Assembly (NCBI GenBank): GCA_017994935.1
Contig: JAGOJU010000002.1
Coordinates: 1 to 64,000 of the forward strand
Source: Opitutaceae bacterium
GTDB lineage: Bacteria > Verrucomicrobiota > Verrucomicrobiia > Opitutales > Opitutaceae
DNA length: 64,000 nt
Direction: 5' to 3'
The translations under genes were made by a program, and so were the position numbers. Positions within the stretch are counted from its first letter, which is position 1. Each line of letters opens with the position of its first letter. Below are positions 57,401-64,000 of this stretch, piece after piece. The notes beneath the pieces were generated by a model. The model was not told the origin of the DNA. It searched no databases and worked only from the letters and a program-made list of their open reading frames with translations.

Positions 57401-58198
57401 ATGAGACTCGTCGGAAAAACCATCCTCATCACGGGCGCCAGCAAGGGCATCGGCCGTGCGCTCGCCGTCGGCTGTGCCCGTGAAGGCGCCCATGTCATCA
57501 TCAACTACCACCAGGACCGCAAAGGCGCCGAAGCCTGCGCCACCGAGGTGGAGGAACTGGGAAGGTCCGCACTCATCGTTCGGGCCGACATCGCACGCGT
57601 CGGCCAGATCGAACGCATGTTCGCGCGCGTCCGGAAGACTTTTCCCCGTCTCGACGTCCTGATCAACAACGCCGCGATCACGGGATGGTCCGAGCTTCTT
57701 TCCACCACCGAGGAGAAATGGGACCAGGTGCTCGACACCAATCTGAAGGGCTCCTTTTTTTGCGCGCTCGCAGCAGCCCGGTGGATGCGCGACACAAAGA
57801 CCGCCGGTTCAATCGTCAATCTCTCGACGAATTGCGCCGCGCTTGGAGTGCCCAATCTGGCCGCCTACGGCACCAGCAAGGCCGGCCTGCACGGACTCAC
57901 ACGCCAACTCGCCATCGAACTCGCCCCCTTCCGCATTCGCGTGAACACCTTCGCACCGGGTCCGGTCAACGTGGAACGCAATCTCGCGGATGATCCGGAC
58001 TACCGGAGAGTATGGGGCGGCGTGATTCCCCTGGGCCGCACGGCAGACCCCGAGGAAATGATCGGTCCCGCCGTGTTTCTCGCTTCCGACGAATCCTCCT
58101 ACGTCACCGGCCAGACACTTTATGTCGACGGCGGCTGGTCGGTCCAGGGCCGCATCCCGCTCTCCAATCTCAAGCGCGCAGCACGAAAACACCGCTGA
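57401..58198 (+). CDS. Short-chain dehydrogenase/reductase
   Basis: 265 aa. Classical SDR: cofactor loop TGASKGIGRALA, NNAAITG, and active-site Tyr-Lys in YGTSKAGL; the catalytic Ser position reads Thr (NLSTNCA), a tolerated substitution. C-terminal SSYVTGQTLYVDGGW. Related to glucose-dehydrogenase/FabG-type enzymes; here probably oxidises or reduces a sugar intermediate. Begins directly after the stop of the zinc dehydrogenase. Confidence 0.88.
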   Translation: MRLVGKTILITGASKGIGRALAVGCAREGAHVIINYHQDRKGAEACATEVEELGRSALIVRADIARVGQIERMFARVRKTFPRLDVLINNAAITGWSELLSTTEEKWDQVLDTNLKGSFFCALAAARWMRDTKTAGSIVNLSTNCAALGVPNLAAYGTSKAGLHGLTRQLAIELAPFRIRVNTFAPGPVNVERNLADDPDYRRVWGGVIPLGRTADPEEMIGPAVFLASDESSYVTGQTLYVDGGWSVQGRIPLSNLKRAARKHR

Positions 58199-58230
58199 TC
58201 CGGAAAGACCTCCGGCTGCTCCCACTTGAA

Positions 58231-59289
58231 ATGAAACCATCGTGCATCCTGGGTCCCGGTCTCTGTCTCGCACAATTCGCAAGCGACCATCCACCGTACC
58301 ATTCCCTTGAATCCATCTGCCGATGGGCGGCGTCCCTCGGCTATTCCGGCGTACAGGTCCCCGCATGGGAAGATCCACGCTTCATCGATCTTGCGCTGGC
58401 TTCCGAATCACCCGCCTATTGCGATGACTGGACGGCCCGGATCAATTCCGCGGGCGTGACACTGACCGAACTGAACGCCGCGCTCGCCGGTCAGGTGCTC
58501 GCGCTTCACCCCGCCTACGTCGACGCCTTTCGAGCCTTCTTTCCTCAGGGTCTCGATGACCGGGCGCGCATCACCTGGGCGACCAGGCAGCTCCTCCAAT
58601 CCGTGCGCGCCGCCGCGCGGCTCGGCACGCGCTGCCTCCCGGTCCTTTCAGGAGGGTTCGCCTGGCATCTCGCCTATCCCTGGCCCCAGCGTCCGCCAGG
58701 CCTGATCGACGAGGCCTTCCGCGAACTCGCACGCCGGTGGCGACCCATCCTCGACCTGGCCGCGGAACTGGGCGTCACCCTCGCCTACGAACTCCATCCT
58801 GGTTCGGATCTCTTCGACGGCCATACCTTCGAACGCTTTCTGGCGGAGGTGGGTGATCATCCCGCCGCAGGTCTCAACTACGATCCAAGCCATCTGCTTC
58901 TGCAGCAACTCGACTACGCCGCGTTCATCCGCCTCTACGGCCCGCGAATTGCGGGTTTCCACGTGAAGGACGCCGAATTTCGCCCCGATGGTCGCGGCGG
59001 TGTCTACGGGGGCTATCAATCCTGGGCGGGGCGGCCGGGCCGCTTTCGTTCGCTCGGCGACGGGCAGATCGATTTCAAACGCGTGTTCACCCTTCTCACC
59101 GAGGCCGGCTACCGCGGTTGGGCAGTCATGGAATGGGAGTGTTGTGTAAAGTCCCCGGAACAGGGTGCGCGGGAGGGCGCTCCCTTCATCACGCGTCACC
59201 TCATCGAGGCCACATCGCTCGCATTCGACAACTTCGCCGGCGGCACTGGCGATGATGCCTTCAATCGCCGTCTGCTCGGACTCGACTGA
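58231..59289 (+). CDS. Xylose-isomerase-like TIM-barrel sugar isomerase/epimerase
   Basis: 352 aa from the ATG at 58231; the frame also extends upstream inside the SDR gene. AP-endonuclease-2/xylose-isomerase-like barrel: LGYSGVQVPAWEDPRF at the start, metal-site Glu in LAYELHPGSDLFDG, Asp/His in GLNYDPSHLLLQ and GFHVKDAEF, and Glu in WAVMEWECCVKSPEQGA. Such proteins isomerise or epimerise sugars or keto-sugar acids, often alongside Gfo/Idh/MocA enzymes, as here. 32 bases after the SDR gene. Confidence 0.85.
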   Translation: MKPSCILGPGLCLAQFASDHPPYHSLESICRWAASLGYSGVQVPAWEDPRFIDLALASESPAYCDDWTARINSAGVTLTELNAALAGQVLALHPAYVDAFRAFFPQGLDDRARITWATRQLLQSVRAAARLGTRCLPVLSGGFAWHLAYPWPQRPPGLIDEAFRELARRWRPILDLAAELGVTLAYELHPGSDLFDGHTFERFLAEVGDHPAAGLNYDPSHLLLQQLDYAAFIRLYGPRIAGFHVKDAEFRPDGRGGVYGGYQSWAGRPGRFRSLGDGQIDFKRVFTLLTEAGYRGWAVMEWECCVKSPEQGAREGAPFITRHLIEATSLAFDNFAGGTGDDAFNRRLLGLD

Positions 59290-59300
59290 AACTTTCCTTC

Positions 59301-60533
59301 ATGCCTTCGAACGACACGACTGGAAAATCCCGTACCCCTGTCCGCGATTCCGAACCGCGCCGGCGCAAACTGCGCATGGGCATGGTCGGCGGTGGCGAGG
59401 GCGCTTTCATCGGCGGGGTCCACCGCATGGCAGCCGCCCTTGACCAGCAGATCGAACTCGTGGCCGGCTGCTTTTCGCGTGATCCGGCCAATACCGCGTC
59501 CACAGGCCGGCGTCTTCACCTCGATCCGGACCGCTGTTATGCGACCTTTGAATCCATGGCGGAAAAGGAGGCCGCTCTGCCAAGCGAACGCCGCATCGAT
59601 TTCGTTTCAATCGTCACACCCAACCATCTGCATTTTCCGATCGCACTCACGTTCCTCGAGCACGGCTTCCACGTCGTCTGCGACAAACCCATGACCCTCG
59701 ATTCCGTCGAAGCCCGCCGGCTGGTCGCAGTGGTTGAAGGCAGCGGACGTGTGTTCGCCCTCACGCACAACTACACCGGGCACCCCCTCGTCCGCCACGC
59801 GCGCGACCTTTTCCGCGGCGGTCAGATGGGACAGATCCGCAAGGTCATCGTGGAATACCTGCAGGATTTTCTCGTGCATCCTCACGAAAAGGAGGGACAG
59901 AAGCAGGCATTGTGGCGTGTCGATCCGGCGCAATCCGGTTTGGGTGGAGCGCTTGCCGACGTCGGATGCCATGCCTTCAATCTGCTCGAGTTCGTCATCG
60001 GGCCGGAGGTTGCGGCGATCTGTGCGGACAAGAGCACCTTTCTTCCGGGCCGCAGGCTTGACGAGGATGCCAACCTCCTTCTCCGCCTCCAAGGCGGCGG
60101 GAAGGGAGTCCTCACCATCAGCCAGGTTGCCACCGGTGAGGAAAACGCGCTTTCGTTGCGCATCTATGCCGAGCACGGGGCCGTAAAGTGGTCCCAGGAA
60201 AATCCCAACTATCTCGAGGTGTATCGCTACGGCCAGGAACGCAGGACTCTCACACGTGGCAGCGGCTACCTGTCAGGCGCCGCCTCACAGGTCACGCGCG
60301 TTCCCCCGGGTCACCCCGAGGGCTACCTCGAAGCCTTCGCCACCCTCTATCGCGACTTTGCCGAAGCCGTGCACGCCCATCTCGTGGGGAAGCCCCTGCG
60401 CATCGCGGACTATCCGTTTCCCAGCGTGCACGATGGATTGCGCGGCATGGAGTTCATCGAATCCGCCGTCGCGTCGGCCTCCGCGGGCTCGCGCTGGGTC
60501 GATCTGCCTCCCTCAACTGCGCCGCGTGGGTGA
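59301..60533 (+). CDS. Gfo/Idh/MocA-family NAD(P)-dependent oxidoreductase
   Basis: 410 aa. N-terminal Rossmann domain (RMGMVGGGEGAFIGGVHRMA), the catalytic-Lys motif HVVCDKPMTL, and a C-terminal alpha/beta domain with GLGGALADVGCHAFNLLEFV. It oxidises or reduces a sugar or inositol; in such clusters it often makes the 3-keto sugar that the partner TIM-barrel protein then acts on. Twelve bases after the isomerase gene; last of the operon and convergent with the sulfatase. Confidence 0.9.
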   Translation: MPSNDTTGKSRTPVRDSEPRRRKLRMGMVGGGEGAFIGGVHRMAAALDQQIELVAGCFSRDPANTASTGRRLHLDPDRCYATFESMAEKEAALPSERRIDFVSIVTPNHLHFPIALTFLEHGFHVVCDKPMTLDSVEARRLVAVVEGSGRVFALTHNYTGHPLVRHARDLFRGGQMGQIRKVIVEYLQDFLVHPHEKEGQKQALWRVDPAQSGLGGALADVGCHAFNLLEFVIGPEVAAICADKSTFLPGRRLDEDANLLLRLQGGGKGVLTISQVATGEENALSLRIYAEHGAVKWSQENPNYLEVYRYGQERRTLTRGSGYLSGAASQVTRVPPGHPEGYLEAFATLYRDFAEAVHAHLVGKPLRIADYPFPSVHDGLRGMEFIESAVASASAGSRWVDLPPSTAPRG

Positions 60534-60545
60534 ACCACCGTTCAA

Positions 60546-60571
60546 CTGACCGCCGGGCCGGTGGTGGTCAG
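60546..60571. terminator. Hairpin between convergent oxidoreductase and sulfatase genes
   Basis: CTGACCGCC (60546-60554) pairs with GGTGGTCAG (60563-60571, one G-T wobble) around an eight-base loop. It spans the end of the sulfatase gene and lies 13 bases after the oxidoreductase stop. No T-tract, so only a candidate bidirectional terminator. Confidence 0.4.
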
Positions 60572-61929
60572 TGCCGGTCACGCGAATTGCGCCACGAAGG
60601 TGGAACAAGCGTCGCATTCCACGCAGCCCAATCAGCCGCCATGGAGGCCGCCCGCTCCGGCTCCGCCGATGCGAGGTCGTGCGTTTCGCCAATGTCCTTG
60701 CCCAGATGATAGAGCTTGAAATCCGTCGCCGGCTGGTTCGGCCCGAGCTCTGTGTCCGCATTGCTGTCGTAGCGCACGAGCTTGTAGTCGCCCCGACGGA
60801 TCGCGGCCTGATCCCCCAGGCGCCAGTAAAGCACTTCATGCGGAATGCCGGATCTCTCTTTGAGCAGGAAAGGCAACAGATCGACTCCATCGGTCTGCCG
60901 AAATTCAGAGGAAGGCACACCCGCGGCAGTCATGAGTGTGGCGGTGACGTCGGTGAGGATCACAGGAGTTTGCCATACCGAGGGCTTCAGGTGCCCGGGC
61001 CAGGCGAGCACCAGCGGCACCCGGATGCCACCTTCGAGGAGCGTGCGTTTCGATCCACGCAGCGGTGCGTTGCTGGACGCGTTCTGCGTGGTGCCGGGAA
61101 GCGTGGGGCCGCCATTGTCGTTCGCGAAAACCACCAGCGTGTTCTCCGCCTGTCCGGATTCCTTGAGCGCCTGCAGCACCCTTCCGACCGCCTCGTCCAT
61201 TGCCACTGTCATCGCCGCATAGATTCGCCGCTGGTCATTTCCGATGTTCGGGAATCGCGCGAGCCGATCCTTCGTCGCTTCCATGGGATCATGCACGGCA
61301 TTGAAGGAAACAAACAGAAACCAAGGTTTCCCACGATGGCGTTCAACGAAGGACACCGCCTCCCGGGCAAACGCATCGGTCAGATATTCCGGCTCCTTCA
61401 CCTCTTCGTTCCCGCGCCAGAGGGGCGCCTCAAAATAGGTGCTGTGACCTTCGAGGAAACCAAAGAACTCGTCGAAGCCCCGTCTCAATGGACGCATTGC
61501 CTCTGTTGAGCCCAGATGCCATTTGCCCAGCAGGCCCGTGACATAGCCCATGGCGTGCAGACGGTCGGAGACCAGCTTTTCCACAACCGGCAACCCCTGC
61601 TCGCGACGGGGATTGAATTCGAATCCGAACCGCTGCTGATAGCGTCCGGTCAGCAGACCCGCACGGCTCGGAGCACATATCGGCGCTGTCGCATAGGCAT
61701 CGGTGAATCGCACGCCGCGTGCCGCCAAGGCGTCGATGTTCGGCGTCGGAATATCGCGGCATCCGTGATAGCCAACATCCCCATAACCCATGTCGTCCGC
61801 CAGCAGCACCAACAGATTCGGCGGCCGCGCGCCCGACGGTATGGCTCCAGTGGAGCTGCACGTACCGAAGGCAGCGACAAGAAGAGCCGGTATGCCGATC
61901 CGTCGCACAAGGCCTTGCAGGCGCTGCAT
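60568..61929 (-). CDS. Secreted formylglycine-dependent sulfatase
   Basis: 453 aa from the ATG at 61929, whose leader (GIPALLVAAFGTCSSTGA) is hydrophobic with a Cys near the cleavage zone; starts at 61974 or 62055 are possible. Alkaline-phosphatase-like fold with the metal ligands LLADDMGYGDVG, the maturation motif ICAPSRAGLLTGR (Cys converted to formylglycine by an anaerobic sulfatase-maturating or FGE enzyme, not seen here), GKWHLG, and VVFANDNGGPT. It removes sulfate from a glycan or other ester, matching the sugar operon next to it. Verrucomicrobial genomes are rich in such enzymes. Confidence 0.92.
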   Translation of the reverse strand: MQRLQGLVRRIGIPALLVAAFGTCSSTGAIPSGARPPNLLVLLADDMGYGDVGYHGCRDIPTPNIDALAARGVRFTDAYATAPICAPSRAGLLTGRYQQRFGFEFNPRREQGLPVVEKLVSDRLHAMGYVTGLLGKWHLGSTEAMRPLRRGFDEFFGFLEGHSTYFEAPLWRGNEEVKEPEYLTDAFAREAVSFVERHRGKPWFLFVSFNAVHDPMEATKDRLARFPNIGNDQRRIYAAMTVAMDEAVGRVLQALKESGQAENTLVVFANDNGGPTLPGTTQNASSNAPLRGSKRTLLEGGIRVPLVLAWPGHLKPSVWQTPVILTDVTATLMTAAGVPSSEFRQTDGVDLLPFLLKERSGIPHEVLYWRLGDQAAIRRGDYKLVRYDSNADTELGPNQPATDFKLYHLGKDIGETHDLASAEPERAASMAADWAAWNATLVPPSWRNSRDRH

Positions 61930-62173
61930 CAACCGACCCTCCACCGCGGACTGTCGCACATTCGTCTTGAGCATCGTGGATGCGAGTCTACCCGCTTCGA
62001 GCGAAGTCCGTCTTTGGCGAACATGGAAAATGCCTTGGTCCGAATGGAATCGCATGACACAGGCCCTTTACCCGAGCCCGCCGATATGCCATTCCCTCGG
62101 GTGCTCCTCACAGGCAGTGCCCGCATGATCGCAGGCTCTCCAAGGATCCCGGACCCGCATCCCCACTTCCTCC

Positions 62174-62995
62174 ATGCTGCCTCAACTCATTTCCTTGCGT
62201 ACGCTCTCGGCATCGACGAGCACCACCTACGACTGGCACTCCCACACCTTCGAGGAATTCACGCTCGTGACCGACGACTCCTGCCTCATCGGCTATCCTC
62301 CGGGTTGGCTCCACGCAAACAACGGGACGCTTCTCCACTACCATCCGGGCGAACGTCACGGGGCCTGGGTGTCACCCCAGCAGCGTCCCCGCTTCTGGGT
62401 GCTGCACTTCAAGGCCGACCAGGACCTCTATCCCACGCTCGCACCGCTCAATGTCTCCGAACCGGCGCGGCGCGTATGGACTCTCACGGCCGAGCAGCGC
62501 GAGATGTTCCAGTGGCTCTTTCTGCAGATGCTCAATGAGCAGTCCGCCGAGCGTTCCCACCGGCAGGGCTCGATCTCCGCGTGGCTTCAGCTCCTGCTCA
62601 TTTCCGTGACCCGCTGGGCGGGGCGTCTTGCCGACACCACCACTGTCCTTCCCTCGCAGACACGTCCCGAAGTCATCCGCCTGTGGCACCGCGTCAATGA
62701 GGCCGTGAGCAAACCCAACGATGAACTCGCGGACCTGTATTCAACACCCAACTACGACTCCGTCCGGCACGCCTTCCGCAAGACCTTCGGGCATTCGCCC
62801 CGCGAAATGCTGCAGCGGCTGCGAATGGAACACGCGAAGACGCTCCTTCTCGAGTCCTCGTTGAGCATCAAGGAAATCGCAATCCGGGTCGGCTACGTCG
62901 AGCAGCACAACTTCAACCGCATGTTTCACCGCTATGCCGGCGTCGCCCCCTCCGTGTGGCGGACAAATCCCTTCAGCCGTTCCGTAAAGGCCTGA
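62174..62995 (+). CDS. AraC-family transcriptional regulator
   Basis: 273 aa. N-terminal cupin-like sensor (TYDWHSHTFEEFTLVTDD, then HYHPGERHGAWV), and a C-terminal double helix-turn-helix: VRHAFRKTFGHSPREMLQRLRMEHAK and SIKEIAIRVGYVEQHNFNRMFHRYAGVAPSVWR. Divergent from the sulfatase with 244 bases between starts. Likely activates the sulfatase and/or the sugar operon in response to a sugar ligand; sites not identified. Confidence 0.9.
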   Translation: MLPQLISLRTLSASTSTTYDWHSHTFEEFTLVTDDSCLIGYPPGWLHANNGTLLHYHPGERHGAWVSPQQRPRFWVLHFKADQDLYPTLAPLNVSEPARRVWTLTAEQREMFQWLFLQMLNEQSAERSHRQGSISAWLQLLLISVTRWAGRLADTTTVLPSQTRPEVIRLWHRVNEAVSKPNDELADLYSTPNYDSVRHAFRKTFGHSPREMLQRLRMEHAKTLLLESSLSIKEIAIRVGYVEQHNFNRMFHRYAGVAPSVWRTNPFSRSVKA

Positions 62996-63167
62996 CATTT
63001 TTCCGCGGAGACTAAAGACGCTCCGGCCCGTTTCGGTCACTCTTGCCGCTGATGACAGCAACACCGCATCGGAGCCGCAGGGCCCGCCTCATCACGCCCG
63101 CCCAACGCCCGGAACCCACGCACCGCTGCGTCCCGTGCCTGCCCGAGCCCCGCCCTGGAGGTGTGTG
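62996..63167. promoter_or_regulatory. Leader of the transketolase gene with strong ribosome-binding site
   Basis: 172 bases. TGGAGGTG at 63156-63163 ends five bases before the ATG at 63168 and is one of few clear Shine-Dalgarno sequences in the window, most other genes lacking one. The rest is GC-rich with no visible promoter consensus or hairpin. Confidence 0.55.
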
Positions 63168-64000
63168 ATGCTTGATGCCTCCCAACGCCGGTTTCTGCAG
63201 GAGAAGGCCCGTCATGTGCGACGCGAAATCGTGACGATGGTCTATCAGGCCCGCTCCGGTCACATCGGCGGCAGCCTCAGCTCCACCGAGGTGGTGGTCG
63301 CACTCTACCATCACCTCATGCGACACGATCCGAGGAATCCGCGCCTGCCGGATCGGGACCGTTTTGTCCTGTCCAAGGGGCATTGTTCGCCGGTTCTCTA
63401 CGCCACGTTGGCGGACTGCGGCTACTTCCCGGCCAGCGACCTCAAGACCTTTCGACGTCCGGGTTCCCATCTGCAGGGGCACCCGTTCCAGCCCAAGACC
63501 CCCGGACTGGACGCCTCCACAGGCACGCTCGGCTTGGGACTGTCCACGGCCTGCGGTCTCGCGCTCGCGGGGATGCTGAGGAATGCCTCCCACAACGTCT
63601 TCGCCCTCTGTGGCGACGGCGAACAACAGGAGGGCCAGATCTGGGAGGCAGCCCTGTTTGCGCACAAGTACCGTCTCTCGCGGCTGATCGCGTTCACCGA
63701 TCGCAACCGCCTGCAGACCGACGGCTCCACCGAGTCGGTAATGCCTCTCGATCCGCTTCCCGACAAGTGGCGCGCATTCGGCTGGAACGTCAGCGTCATC
63801 GACGGCCACGATTTTGACCAGATCGACAAGGCCGTCGTCCAGGCCAGGGCACAGGTCAGCCGCCCCACGATGATCATCGCCAATACGATCAAGGGCCGCG
63901 GTGTCTCCTTCATGGAAAATGTCGCGGAATGGCATGGAAACCCGCCCAACGCCGAGCAGTTCTCCCGCGCCTCCGCTGAACTCGGTCGTGACGAATCTCC
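63168..64000 (+). CDS. Transketolase, N-terminal (thiamine-diphosphate binding) subunit, 3' end off window
   Basis: 277 codons visible, open to the right edge. Thiamine-diphosphate domain: RSGHIGGSLSSTEVVVALYH, LSKGHCSPVLYATLAD, HPFQPKTPGLDASTGTLGLG and the metal-binding GDGEQQEGQIWEAALFA with the later DRNRLQTDG. A separate small N-terminal subunit is common in archaea and some bacteria; the C-terminal (pyrimidine) subunit would follow outside. It moves two-carbon units between sugar phosphates and fits the sugar operon here. The strong GGAGGTG before the ATG decides the start. Confidence 0.9.
   Translation, partial: MLDASQRRFLQEKARHVRREIVTMVYQARSGHIGGSLSSTEVVVALYHHLMRHDPRNPRLPDRDRFVLSKGHCSPVLYATLADCGYFPASDLKTFRRPGSHLQGHPFQPKTPGLDASTGTLGLGLSTACGLALAGMLRNASHNVFALCGDGEQQEGQIWEAALFAHKYRLSRLIAFTDRNRLQTDGSTESVMPLDPLPDKWRAFGWNVSVIDGHDFDQIDKAVVQARAQVSRPTMIIANTIKGRGVSFMENVAEWHGNPPNAEQFSRASAELGRDES

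Overview
The window looks like chromosomal DNA from a high-GC member of the Verrucomicrobiota, most likely Opitutaceae-like. This is inferred from gene content: a VPDSG-CTERM-type sorted protein, a DUF3299 protein, a formylglycine-type sulfatase, GH130 and GH5-like sugar enzymes, an XylR-type regulator, a GPH symporter, a large TonB receptor, and KDO/outer-membrane genes. No phage, IS or CRISPR was found.

Layout. (1) 1-9130 is a carbohydrate locus that probably targets beta-mannan or manno-oligosaccharides. It has a minus-strand, translationally coupled trio (phosphoesterase, GH-A glycosidase, phosphoesterase; the last runs off the left edge), then a GH130 phosphorylase, an XylR/AraC regulator with a one-base frameshift, and a divergent GPH symporter. 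(2) 9215-21368 is central metabolism and housekeeping: GTP-PEP carboxykinase, an ACT protein, DUF3299, a mutarotase-like protein, a PLP sulfur-amino-acid enzyme, DUF167, a SurA-like PPIase coupled to mfd, and rsmE. (3) 21402-32426 holds a VPDAG-tailed exported protein, an unusual lipoyl / E3-binding / ketoacyl-synthase III fusion, the coupled pair pyrG-kdsA (CTP and KDO for LPS), a PfkB kinase, an ABC-2 exporter, proA and a secreted unknown. (4) 32619-51467 holds gpmI, hemH, a hybrid kinase without its phospho-acceptor His, tcdA with a nicotinamide-riboside salvage pair, hslO, an MscS channel, a prenyl synthase, split Pta modules, murJ, an SBF-type transporter and rluE. (5) 51856-56365 is a more patchy zone: a vapBC pair, a TonB receptor, tRNA-Phe, an inactivated PIN gene and a 3' tRNA-Ser fragment. 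(6) 56366-64000 is a second sugar locus: Zn-dehydrogenase, SDR, TIM-barrel isomerase, Gfo/Idh/MocA oxidoreductase, sulfatase, AraC regulator and the N-terminal half of a split transketolase that runs off the right edge.

The most unusual items are the lipoyl-PSBD-KASIII fusion (a 2-oxoacid-dehydrogenase E2 architecture whose acyltransferase is replaced by a fatty-acid-initiating condensing enzyme), a CTP synthase with Arg at the position of the amidotransferase nucleophile Cys379, and a hybrid histidine kinase with Ala at the H-box. Much of the rest is well-known housekeeping. All functional calls come from reading motifs by eye; no database search was possible.
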